From contig NC_045140.1 of NCBI RefSeq assembly GCF_008831285.2, positions 21,450,370 to 21,514,369 of the forward strand: DNA of 64,000 bases, in the 5' to 3' direction. Numbering within the stretch: position 1 is the first letter of the stretch; each line of letters begins with the position of its first letter. Positions 52,086-62,603 of this stretch are shown here, one piece after another. Made by a program: the position numbers and the translations under genes. The notes under the pieces are model-generated. The model saw only the letters and a list, made by a program, of their open reading frames with translations, did not search any database and was not told the DNA's origin. The DNA comes from Nymphaea colorata (lineage: Eukaryota; Streptophyta; Magnoliopsida; Nymphaeales; Nymphaeaceae).

Positions 52086-52385
52086 GTCGCCGTCATCCTC
52101 TCCCTCCCCCGACCCGGACGCCGCGTCTTCGGGACCACCGTCGCCTTGGCCTTCGCCGTCACCGTCATCGACCTCCTCGTCCTCCTCCACGTCGTCCTTG
52201 TCATTCTCCTGCTGGCTCTGGAGGTAGAGGTCGACCTGCTCCCTGATGAAGGCCTTCTTGTTCGTGAGGTCCACCTGGAACTCTTCCTCGAGCCTCTTCC
52301 GCACAATGGCGGTCGTCGTGGTGGACAGGTCAGCCGTGCCCAGGAACTCCCTGAGACGCTCGATGAGCTGCGAGTCCGACACCAT
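45115..52385 (-). CDS. DEK_C domain plus two SWIB/MDM2 domains nuclear protein, six exons
   Basis: Coding exons in gene order are 52012-52385, 50481-50580, 50211-50382, 48954-49013, 47709-47905 and 45115-45240 (1029 nt, 342 residues). All are GT-AG and in frame. The architecture matches plant relatives of yeast UAF30/SPP27-type proteins, linked to chromatin and RNA polymerase transcription. A DEK C-terminal-like helical domain (2-57) begins VSDSQLIERLREFLG. A very acidic linker (about 58-118) includes a run of Glu. SWIB domain 1 (about 130-212) contains GLSPELQKIIGVSKLPRTKV and IRCDKLLRSVF. A Lys-rich linker with nuclear-localisation-like KPKAKRPKKEK follows. SWIB domain 2 (about 262-338) contains ALSRGEVIKRIWAYIKENEL and IICDEKLKELFEVDSFTGF. 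The last exon supplies the C-terminus, ending in VKAEQ. Each SWIB domain is split by an intron. Introns 1, 3, 4 and 5 are 1.0-2.5 kb and repeat-bearing. The exact biological role is inferred from domains only. Confidence 0.94.
46321..47219. mobile_element. Insertion-like block in the last SWIB-gene intron
   Basis: The block starts GTGTTTGG and ends CAAACACC, short facing inverted ends. Just inside each end are GTACCC/ATACCC-rich segments (46333-46392 and 47128-47192), the left one holding a perfect 14-bp palindrome CCATACCGGTATGG. The interior has a GC-rich patch near 46500-46550. A T-rich part (46780-47100) follows, in which GGTTTCATTTATATT is repeated several times in diverged form. There is no transposase-like frame. 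It looks like a non-autonomous element or a composite repeat; the class is unknown and no target-site duplication is evident. Confidence 0.4.
52055..52083 (-). repeat. Coding trinucleotide repeat (poly-Glu) in SWIB-gene exon 1
   Basis: A CTC trinucleotide run on the plus strand reads as GAG repeats on the coding strand and encodes about nine consecutive Glu in the acidic linker. Its length is expected to vary without shifting frame. Confidence 0.9.
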
Positions 52386-54987
52386 TTCCCTCCTCCCGCC
52401 AACTCCTCCCTTTCCTTCCCTCGTCTTCTTCCTCCCTACTTGCTTGCTTCGCAGACGAGCAATTCCTGGATAGAGAGGAGGAGGAAGAGGCGTTAGGGCG
52501 AGGAACGAGCGGACTTTTGGGTTCACAAATCCGAATCGATCCCCGGGCGTTTCTTCCCGGAAATGAAAACCAGAATCATTAACTAAAAGCCCCCCGTTTC
52601 ATTGCGTATTCGAATCCACGAGCCAAACTTCCATTTATTACATTCCAATCCAAGAATAAATTTCCTCGCAAGACCTTCTAAACATAGGCGGAAAGACAGG
52701 AATACTGATTTTAATAACTGGGTTGGTAGATTTCTGTAAATAGCTGATAAGACAGAGGTTAGAAGATAAATCGTCCAAGAACCGAAGGAGTAGCCCTGGC
52801 GCGCCGCCGGGACCTAATCGACGGACCTTTTGAATTGTCTCTCTCACAGATTGGATCTGGACCCTGTTAACCATCATCCAGATCCATATTCACTTTATCA
52901 CCAACGAAACGAATCCATGCGCACCTCGCGAACGAGTCCAGTGCAAGTTCAAAATTTGCGGACACACGGCACAAACCGCTCAGATTTACAAAACGCGGTT
53001 TCTTTTCATAAACATGTCCACAACATATGTATCTGTATGGCAGTATATAAAGTTCACAAAATACGTTAACGAAACAAATATGTATACCGTGCTCAGATAA
53101 CCTAATTAATTGTTCAAATTAAAAGATGTTATTGTATAACATTACTTTTACGAAGTCACAGCATTGATTGTTTTCTTAAATGATCAAAATTCTTGCCTTT
53201 TTCTTACATGCATACACATTAACCCGTGACACGCTATTTTGCTTATCCTCTCCAAATGTACCTCGGTTCCTTTTGTTTATCATCCGACGTAAAGTTTCTT
53301 GCCACCCTTTTTGCTTTGAGCCTCTCCATTTTGCTTCACTCACAAGGCAGGCAGGGGATATGTAATATGTTTTCGGTTATATATTTCATCCAAATCCGGA
53401 TGGGGATGGAAGACGATGAAGTTGATATTCGGACCTAAGTTTGCAACTAGTGTCCAAACACATTCACGCTTGTCCTGGCTTAGGATGTGCCACAAACTGA
53501 ACCGAGTGGTGGTCGTGGGAGAAGGGTTGGATAAGATATCGAGTCCACACGGGGGAACCGAACGAACAGTGACGTCTCCGGACATTGATTTACCGGTGGA
53601 TTAGGCGGCAATGTGCATTATTCGGTCACCCTCGCACGCCGTAGGGGCAATCAAGGAATTGTGGGAAACGATGGAGGGTGCTTCTGAGAAAATGCCCTGC
53701 GAAATCTACAGCTAGCGAGGTTGCAATCACGAACTTGTTTTGCACGTGACCGTCAGCTCGATGGAGCCATCAATGGGCCTCCACCGATTTTCCAGTTTTT
53801 TCTACTTTCCATTTCAGAAAAATACATTTGCCTATAGTGAGGTTTAAGCACTTCAGATCTGAATCAGCCTCACTTTGAGATTCAGACCTATTTTAGATCT
53901 TTAAGTTCAGTTTTTTTTTTTTTTTTTTACAAAGATTTAATATATTTCGCTTGAACATGAATTTGTGAACTTGGAATTTTGAGTTTTGTGGACACAAAGT
54001 TTTATGTTTCCTCCTCCTAAAATCTATGGATTTAAGCATGATAAACAAGATCAGCTCTGCCGGTTTTGTAGTTACATTCTTTAGAGATAATTTGGTAATG
54101 GAACCGTTTGTAACTATTTCATAGATCTATCATTTGGACTTCAACAACTGTTTTAATCTTGAAAGTTCCACTCAACTCTTGACGGGGCAACAAATACGTG
54201 CTTAAGTTTTATTTTTTTCCAATTAACTGCTTGTAATAAAAATAGACGAGGGGGTTAAATGAAAGGGATTCAGACATATATGTGGGTTTTTGTAATTTTG
54301 TTTTTGCTGGTTTGGCGTATAAGTTGTGTGCGACTTTTCTGAAGTGTCAAATACAAATGAGCTGATTGTTGGACTCAGCTCACCTCTTGATGACAAAGAC
54401 AAGTGCCTCTCACATTTGGCGTGTGTTAAAAGAGAAATTGACGTCGTTTTATACTCAGATTCCGACCCAGTATGCGATTTAGGTGACCAAATTTGAATCT
54501 GAATCCGGGATGTGTTGGAGACCTGTTCAGCATGATGAAAGGTAAAGATCAGATGAATTCCAAGTCTGAACATGGGTCTAAGCCCAAATCCAATTAAAAA
54601 AAAAAGGTTCCGAACAAGTCAAGTTTGGTAATTGGTGAATTCACAATTTACGTACTGAATTCATGAGCATCTCCCCGGCTTTTCAGATAATAAAAATACC
54701 GAATTGAATATGCAGGCGATCGTTCCGGATTTAATGTAAACTTCCAGAAAGTATGGTCATTAGTTTGGTTCTTATAAACATCCTTTTTCTAAACTATAAA
54801 AGGTGGCAGACGTTACTTTAAATTTGAAAGGAAGTAACTGTGAATTCGCTTAGGTCACATGCAGCTTTGGAACCTGATGATCGAAGAAATGAAACCGAAT
54901 TCAGCTTCTCATCTGGATGGTAGGATTCCCTCCCACTCACTAAGATAAAGAAACACACACATAGAGTTTTCTATTAAATTTATAGGG

Positions 54988-55150
54988 GCATTTGACAATA
55001 TAAATGTTAACACAATGTTTTATGAATTTGTTTTAACAATTAGGGTATATTCATGCAACACTAAATTTTAGTGGTATTTTAATCTACTTTAATTTTTTTT
55101 GAAACAGATTCACGTAATTTTATTTTAGTATTCCTATTATCAAACACTGT
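54988..55150. mobile_element. Candidate AT-rich MITE
   Basis: The left end reads GCATTTGACAATAT and the right end ATTATCAAACACTG, which are imperfect inverted repeats of each other. The interior is AT-rich and non-coding. The arms are diverged and no clear target duplication is visible, so this is tentative. Confidence 0.3.
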
Positions 55151-57187
55151 TAACAAAAGTATATCTTATGTTGCACACGTTGTGTCATAAATATGTTATG
55201 GGGAATTATTATCGCATATCAGTTGCAAAGATCACAATAGCATGTAAATGTGCAGAAAAATGATATATTCCTTTACCGCACAAGCGAGAAAAAAATAAAT
55301 CAGTGGGTCTTTTAAATTGCTACAATATTAAAAGATTCACGTGGGAGAAAGGATGTCAACTCTCTCGCTTCCGGCGGTCACTTGCATTCACTTGCGGCAC
55401 GAGATAATTAATTAATGTGCATTACTTTACGACTTATAAAAGTAAAAAGTTAAACGCTGAAACTATGATGTTATTTTATGAAATCGAGGTTGGGTTTGGT
55501 AGTCTCCAATCTAATAATCAAGGCTACACAAGAAAGTATGTTTTTGGAGAGCCTCAATTAAAGAGTATGAATTTTGATTTCATACTATATGTTAAAAACC
55601 ATATATTTAAAATAGGATGAAGGGAATCGGTCAAAAATCTCAGATCATCGCAGATTTTAGATCTATAATGAAACACACAACCTGATAATCCCAACATGCA
55701 TTTTTAGGTTTTAAATGAGATTATATTCGTGCATTTAAGAATTACTAAGAAAAATTTGAAAATGCAACAGCAAAAAAGAAAAACTATGCAAGGAAGAAGT
55801 ACATATTTTGCAATGAAGTTCATATTGAAACTGGCACGAGCAGAGCAGCTACTAATTACCATCAACCTCGATTGCCTACAAAATCCAAACTTTACTTTCT
55901 CTCCCCGCTCGAGTTTAATCTTATTCCCCTGCACCTGTAATCATACCGTATCTTTCGACGCGCAGGGAAAATCTTTAGTGGAAGCCTTCCATCCTAATAT
56001 CGATGAAATGTCCTTCTGCTTTCCTTTTTATTCAGAAGGCGATTGATAGGAGAACCAGCTTTTCCAAGTGTGCGTTTTAAGAGGAGGTGCAACCCATCGT
56101 CACTGATTTCTTTTTCTGAGAAAAGTTTTCGCTGTTACAAACTTCCTGTACGATTTTTTTCCGGCCTCTTTTGTTCCCACAAACAAGTCCCAAGGTGAAA
56201 GAAAGCCTCCTCCCAGAAAAATTTTCCCATGTAGGTAAAGATAGGGCTGGTAAATAATCAGAATGAAATATTATAGCGATTTACATGAAAGCCAACATAT
56301 GTTTGGTCACAGTTAGCTCTCACTTCGGTTCCCAAGACCTTCCAAAAATGCCTTTTCTACCAAACCAGCAAGGGGTGGTAAATCTGTGCGTAGGCACCAT
56401 GTAGGGGTGGGCTTCGAGCTGAGCCAGGCCAAGCTCAGGCTTAACTCAACCTACGCCAAGGCCAGGCCCCATTCATTTTTAATAAAAAAATCAATAAATA
56501 TATATTTATAATATATATAATATAATTAAATTAACTTTTGAAACTGGGCCTTGGGTTCACCTCGATGTCTTATATTTTTAAATTACATATATAAATTATG
56601 AAAATTTTAGCTTAAATTACATAAAAATTTTGAAAAATTATATTTTAATTTCTTTTAAAATTTTGAAATTATAGTTTGACTTTTGTGTCATACTAGCCAA
56701 CTTTTAATTGGGATTAAGTTTGGAAAACTGGATGCCCGCTTTGCAGTCACCGGTTCACACCTAGGATCAGCGGGGAAGGAATCAGCAGTAGCAGCTTTAC
56801 CATAAAATCCGGTCATCGGCGGCCCGTTCCGTCCAAATGCATTTAGCATCTAGCAACAAGCACAAACTAGTTGGTGCATCTCTTCCGCTATCGTGATGTC
56901 TACAAAGTTCCCTCCACCATATTATTATAAGTATTTTAAAAATTATACAAACATTCCGTTGTGAGGCAGGGTCCGATATGCTTGGCAGCTTGTGACTGAA
57001 TCCTAACTAACTCATTGATAGGATGGTTGGAGTGTCTGAATGTAGACTGCATTTTTCTCTCTTTTCTTCCCTCGATCTGGAATAAAAGTTATGTCATACT
57101 CATACATGCCGCGCGGGCATGGTCCTCCAAATAGAGCTTGGTAAACATTCAGTGATTCTCCTAGAGATTTGCCACTGAATAATCCAC

Positions 57188-57313
57188 TCAATAGTGGTTG
57201 TAAGGATCTTCTGGACTTACATTAATGTGCTTCATCATGGGGTGGCGGTATGGCACATCGGCTTCGGCCAGCAGCTGGTAGGCGGCTTGTTGCTGATTCA
57301 TGTGGCTCGGCAT
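57188..57313 (-). CDS. Small orphan ORF, 41 residues, unverified
   Basis: An ATG-started frame of 41 codons with protein-like composition: it opens MPSHMNQQQAAYQLL and ends SPEDPYNHY. The frame stays open about 15 codons upstream of the ATG. A GTAAGT donor-like word lies inside near its end, so it could instead be part of a spliced exon. I recognise no family. The surrounding 57190-57420 stretch is less AT-rich than its neighbours. It may be a microprotein, a gene remnant or chance. Confidence 0.15.
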   Translation of the reverse strand: MPSHMNQQQAAYQLLAEADVPYRHPMMKHINVSPEDPYNHY

Positions 57314-58959
57314 CAACTCCTCCTTTGTTGAGGGGAGGAAGGAAGTTGGAAGAGGCTTCAGCTTTCACTCAGACGGACGGTGAGATTCTCCTCCTTTTCA
57401 CCGGAGAGATGTATGTACAGTACATGTAGTTATGGCTTGCAAGCAATGAGCTTGTGCGGCACATGGAGCTAGTTGAGGTGCTATTCCTTATACCCCAACA
57501 TCTCCTACCATTTAAAACTGTAAACCTTGCCCGTTCAATGAGCTAGCTCAAGTCCAGCAGATCAGCTCATTTAAGCACGGCACACCACAAAAATCAGGGT
57601 CAGCTTTCATCCCCACGAAAAAGAAAGGAAACTTGAGTCACCCAATTTGTGGGTTTCTTTAAACAATTCCACTAAGTTTTGTTTTCATTATTTTCCTTTT
57701 TGGCCTTTTTTGGACACTCAACTTACTCAGGAGTTGCTTCCTTTATTACGAGAGCAGGTGTACGGTGGGTGCGGGTGCAGACATCTAGTTATGCAATAAT
57801 GGGGATAAAAAGTAGATGACCTAATGCAGCCAAACCTTTGGTTGCATACCAAGCTGGCTCAGACTCACGTCACAGCCCAGCGGGCCAGACTCGAACCCCG
57901 ACCTGCAGACAACCTGACCTGATTCTTATCGTGTTTGGGCTGGGCCCCCATGGCCTTATCAGGCACTTAATTGTTGAACCAGGTGGGTCCATGGCCTTGT
58001 CAGGCAAAAAAATCTATCTTGATATGCAAGTTTTTAACTATGTTTTGCTTGTTTCTCCCTCTCATAAAAGCTTTCATCCCGAGATGTAAATGGAATACTA
58101 GTTCAATCAACTGCAAATATGTTCTCACCATCAATCTATAAACATCAACAAGCTAAGCGAATGTTTTTAGATTTTTAGATTCATGACCAAGTTATGGCTA
58201 GAATTGCTGACAAATCATATCCAAGATCATATGGCTTTATGATGAGTTGGGAGACAATAAATCATACAACAAAATTATAATAAAAATACAAGCCTGGCTA
58301 TGTTGTTGAGTCAACTCACAGAGAAAACCCTGTACAATAGTTGTATATTGTTCCACTCAAACGAGAATACATTATACATGGTTGGACTCATCATTTTTAA
58401 TAAATTGTTCTCAAGATATCTACTAGATAACATTTTATCGTGTTTCCGATTCTTCGTTTCTTTAAACCAAGAGCTCCGTTTTTTGCCCAATCCGTTTAGA
58501 CAAAAGAAAAAAAAAACTATCACGACGCCGCTGCTGATAATGGATAACTCCCATGTGATAAAGTGACAAAAACGCCCACGGTTAACCACTGCAATCAAAG
58601 TCACCGGCCATTTCTCTCGCACCCTCCACGAGTAGGAATAGCAACGTCAGCAGTCGCTGCTTCCCGAAAAAGTAGCATGTCGTGCGCGCGCGTGACTCCT
58701 AACCGTCCCCCACCGGGTTTCCATAAATACGCGAGGGCATTCACGTCATCCCCCCTTTTAAATTAAATTGTAAAAGCCGCCCATAAAGTATCCTTCCGTG
58801 GAATTCGTCTTAGAGAGCGGCCCGAGTATTTAAACTTGTCTTCACAAAATTTTAATTGCGCAAAAAAAAAAAAACACTTTGGTTTTTTTAACTGAAATAT
58901 GAAAAAGTAAAAGATAGATTTTGATAGTTCGAATGATGGCAGAAATTCAGGAAACATAG

Positions 58960-59240
58960 AGGATGTAAATTTTAATATTTGATTGAGAAATCAGATTAGA
59001 TTTTGATTAAAGAAATGACATCCGATCAAATTCAGATTTAGTTATCATAAATATCCGATCGAATTCAGATTCATGTTCATATCGGATTTAGTTTTAAATA
59101 AGTTTCTTATATCCCATGCTCTTAAATTTTAAAAATCGTTCAAATTCAATTCAAAATCCAGATTCGAATTCAGATATGAATCAGATCAAATTCAGATTGT
59201 AAAATTGGATTTTAGAGTCAAATTCAAATTTATATGTAAT
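58960..59240. repeat. Segment with repeated AATTCAGAT-type words
   Basis: The nine-base word (A or G)AATTCAGAT occurs at about 59027, 59061, 59165 and 59190, separated by variants such as ATCCGATC and CAGATTCG. The spacing is irregular, so this is not a simple tandem array. A related but weaker pattern is at 17735-17900. It is probably decayed dispersed repeat sequence. Confidence 0.5.
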
Positions 59241-60292
59241 TTGTATTTCTTCATGTTTGAATCGAAATAAGAGTCCGAACATGTGAATACCGTTAGGAAC
59301 ATATCCTGTTCAGTCACTCCTCTATTGTTTTGTATAGACGGCTTATGTTCCCACTTTTGCTTCTATGATCTACTCTCTACATTTTTTTTGAATCATACTA
59401 TCTTCACAATTTCTTTCTTAATCAAAACTGTGCTCTTTTAATCGTTGAAGATCCCTAATCAATGTACGTGAAGGTCTGCAAAAGACTGTCGTTTTTGGGT
59501 TTTCTAAGAACTTTAACTATACAAGATGATCGGCCTATTCTGTCCAAAAATCCAAATGGGTTTTGAGAGGATAAGAAAAGACACATGCTTTTAACTATAA
59601 AAGTACAAACACATTATTATTGAGAAGAGAGATTTGGCATGGATTTTCCTTTTCTTCTCTAGTGGCATCGATCTGTGACTTGATTGGTCGATTTTGCCTT
59701 CTCAAAAGCAACGTAATGCTCCATGAGTATATATAGTCATTCTTTCCTAGTGAACTTTATGTACTAAAAAATTGAATCATAAAAAGTATAAAACATTTTC
59801 AAACTTGACTATATTAATTCTTCATGTTTGGGTGACACAACATTTTATGTGAAAAAAAAAAAGTTATTCACAACCTTTTGAAAATGTCGTTTAATCGAGT
59901 TTATGTTGCCACCTGAACACACCTTTAAGTTGTGTTTGATTGCCTCACGTCTTAGACCAAGGGCAGATTTTAAAACCTCCCTCAGATTTACGTAGCAAAT
60001 TCAACCTCATATATGAAATGCGTGGTTATTTTTAAACACGTCTTTGGATACAATCTTGCTTACTTTTAGTGACAAACGATTAAAATATAAAAATTCTAAG
60101 TTTCAACTCCATCAATCCGCAAACACGTCAATTAGAACTCCCCATCAATAAGGAAATAGTTGAACACTGTAACTGTTTGAAGAAGGTAAGCAATCCATAA
60201 CCAATAAATGAACCTAAAAGTGCAACCCTTTTCCCCTCCGGAGCGAGCGATGGTAACCACAAGTTGGGGAGAAGGCCTCGACTCAACTAATT

Positions 60293-60299
60293 ACGTGTC
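60293..60299 (+). promoter_or_regulatory. ABRE-like element upstream of SnRK2
   Basis: ACGTGTC, a known abscisic-acid response element core, about 590 bases upstream of the SnRK2 start codon. A second ACGT-core element follows at 60419-60428. The function is inferred from motif and position only. Confidence 0.4.
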
Positions 60300-60418
60300 A
60301 ACCTAACTAACGCAACCGTTTTTCGTAGAAAATAAATAAAGATGACGAAATTCCATCGCAAGTCCCCGAGGGCAGAAACGCGAGGCGGGCGGTTCGTCAA
60401 CCGGCTACAGCCAGTAAA

Positions 60419-60428
60419 GCCACGTCAC
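60419..60428 (+). promoter_or_regulatory. ACGT-core element (GCCACGTCAC) upstream of SnRK2
   Basis: GCCACGTCAC, a bZIP-type ACGT element, about 460 bases upstream of the SnRK2 start codon. A TGACG word follows at 60434. Together with the ABRE at 60293 it could bind ABF/bZIP factors, which subclass III SnRK2 kinases phosphorylate. That would allow feedback control, but this is speculative. Confidence 0.4.
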
Positions 60429-60824
60429 ACGATGACGCGGCAGCAGGAGTCGCGTGGTCAACCGGCAGTAAACAGCTGCAAAGAACACAAGAATGATCCC
60501 ATTTCTAGAGAGTGTGTGTGTGTGTGTTTGTGCAGAGAGAACGGATCCGAATCTGTCCCTGGGGGTGGAAAAGCAAGCAGGTCACGAGAGGGATCTCACT
60601 TCCTTTCTTTCTTCTCGCTCTCGCTCGGACTCGTTTCGTTTGCCCTGGAGCAGAGGGAGAGATCGTTTTCAGTTTTCACAGGTGAACGCTTCACGGGGTT
60701 TCGGATCCGTATCGCTCCTTTTACTTATTCTAGTTTCTCGGTCGCTACTTTAGCTGCCAGCTTGATTTCCACGCTGTGTGCTTGATTTGCCGAAATCGGA
60801 ATTTCCGGCTGGTTTCTCGGCGGA

Positions 60825-60842
60825 ATGTGGTGGAGCGGGTAG
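60825..60842 (+). other. Possible five-codon upstream ORF in the SnRK2 leader
   Basis: An ATG at 60825 opens MWWSG followed by a TAG stop. It ends 45 bases before the kinase start codon and is not in frame to extend it. If the leader is not spliced here, ribosomes would meet this short frame first. Several AG and GT words nearby (for example GGAGCAG followed by GTG near 60850) mean the segment might be removed by a leader intron. Confidence 0.35.
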
Positions 60843-60887
60843 GAGCAGGTGTTCGCGGCTCTGTTCATCCACCTTGCCTCCGGCGAC

Positions 60888-62603
60888 ATGGCTCGGCCTC
60901 CGGCTTCCCTCGCACTTGGAATGGATATGCCTATCATGCACGACAGCGATAGGTACGAGCTCGTCCGGGACATCGGCTCCGGGAATTTCGGCATCGCGAG
61001 GCTGATGAGGGACAAGCAGACGCAGGAGCTCGTGGCGGTCAAGTACATCGAGCGCGGCGAGAAGGTAATTTGGTTAGGTTTTTACCTTTTTCTTCTTAGC
61101 CTCCAAGATTTTTCTTTCATTGTGTATTAGTGTCTGAAGAGTGCCTGGTGAATTTCGTGAACGCCTGGTCAGTTTCCAGATGAAAATTCTCATTCGTCGT
61201 TCAACTGTGCTGAGACTGGTCCGTCAGATGAAAATTCTCGTTTTTCTCGTCTCCTATATATGGTCCCAAGTCCTCCGACTTCCGAGTTTCTTGACCTTCA
61301 CTAAGTGTTTTTTTTTTCTCTTTTGATCTTTACTTAAAATTTATGTTCCTTTTTTCTTTCTAGAATTCTATTTTCCGCTTGAGCAGTTGGTGAATTAGTT
61401 GAGAGGTTTCTAGAAAATACGCTTTTAACATCCTTGCAGTATGGTTGAAATTTCAACTTTGTGTCGTGCGAGAAACTGTCGTGCTTTAAGATTTTTTCAT
61501 AGTAAATTCTGGTTCCCGGCAAAAGGTGTATTTTCTAATCTCACGGTGCCGTTCTTTTAACAGATTGACGAAAACGTGCAGAGAGAAATTATAAATCATA
61601 GATCGTTGAGGCATCCAAACATTGTTAGATTCAAACAGGTTGGTTTATTTCTATGCGGGTTTATAATATTCTTTTGGATGGACTTACGCTGATCTCTCTC
61701 TCTGTCTTTGTGTAGGTTATATTAACACCGACGCATTTGGCGATCGTTATGGAGTATGCAGCTGGTGGGGAGCTTTTTGAGCGCATCTGTAATGCTGGAC
61801 GCTTCAGCGAGGATGAGGTTGGTTACCATGTGTTTCGATTCTCTTGTTCTTTTTGGCTGTCGGTTCTTGCATAGTGAAGCCCTGTTTTCTGCAGGCTCGG
61901 TTCTTCTTTCAACAACTAATCTCGGGCGTTAGTTATTGCCACTCTATGGTAGGAACATTTTTCTCTAGCGCCGTTCCAGTCAAACGGTATATTTCTTCTA
62001 ATTGCTGCTCCTCATGAAGTGGTTTCTTTTGTTTGCTTTGTCAAAAAGCAAGTTTGTCATCGTGACCTGAAGCTCGAAAACACCCTCTTAGATGGGAGTG
62101 CAACTCCTCGCCTGAAGATCTGTGACTTTGGTTATTCAAAGGTAGAGCTACGTGTCCAATTTAGATGGTAGACATGCATATATAGGAAATTTTGTTTTAA
62201 CTTGCGTATACACGTGCATATGCATTATTCTCTTGTTTATGCCACCTCAGGCGTGTGCTGTTGTGCATGTGGCTAGCATATGGCATGTCCACTTTCAAAG
62301 TTTGAAAACCATCATTTTCAATCTTCACCGTTTTTTATTTTACTGATTATAACAAGATCTTCCATTTAACATCAAAGACCAATTTTTTAGCATGAAGCTA
62401 TAAAATTCTGTAAAAGTTTGGGAGTGGTGTTCAAGCTTCTACATGATTTTGATTTTGATTCTTATTTCTTAGTCACTTTAAAATCGGTTAGTTTTTGGAA
62501 TTCTTTTCAGTCATCTGTGCTGCATTCACAGCCAAAGTCTACTGTTGGAACTCCTGCATACATTGCTCCCGAAGTATTGCTCAACAAGGAATATGATGGA
62601 AAG
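60888..62603 (+). CDS. SnRK2: SnRK2 subclass III protein kinase (OST1/SAPK8-10 type), 5' part; continues past the window
   Basis: Six coding exons are visible: 60888-61064, 61564-61638, 61716-61817, 61895-61948, 62049-62141 and 62511-62603. All are phase 0 with GT-AG introns and give the first 198 residues. It is an ABA- and osmotic-stress-activated Ser/Thr kinase that, with PP2C phosphatases and PYR/PYL receptors, controls stomatal closure and ABF transcription factors. Visible hallmarks are the glycine loop IGSGNFG (29-35), the ATP-binding Lys52 in [11 protein letters not shown], the catalytic loop HRDLKLEN (140-147), DFG at 162-164 and the activation loop [21 protein letters not shown]. 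In that loop Ser177 corresponds to the activating Ser175 of Arabidopsis OST1. The N-terminal [15 protein letters not shown] is the subclass III signature. The remaining kinase subdomains and the acidic ABA-box tail lie right of base 64000; no seventh exon is found in 62604-64000. The ATG at 60888 was chosen; Met12 is an alternative start. Confidence 0.96.

Larger units (their letters stand above)
52527..60290. other. Intergenic region between divergent SWIB and SnRK2 genes
   Basis: No gene is firmly supported. Features seen are a T run near 53911-53930, a MITE-like segment (54988-55150), a small orphan ORF (57188-57313, minus), a segment rich in GGCC/GGGCC words (57820-58000) and a segment with repeated AATTCAGAT words (58960-59240). 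The 56400-56530 segment joins a GC-rich AGCTCAGGC-type stretch to very AT-rich DNA, as in decayed repeats. Confidence 0.55.

Noticed and set aside
52018-52246. Pro/Ser-rich plus-strand open frames
   Set aside because: They are shadows of the acidic repeat-coding exon of the SWIB gene on the opposite strand.
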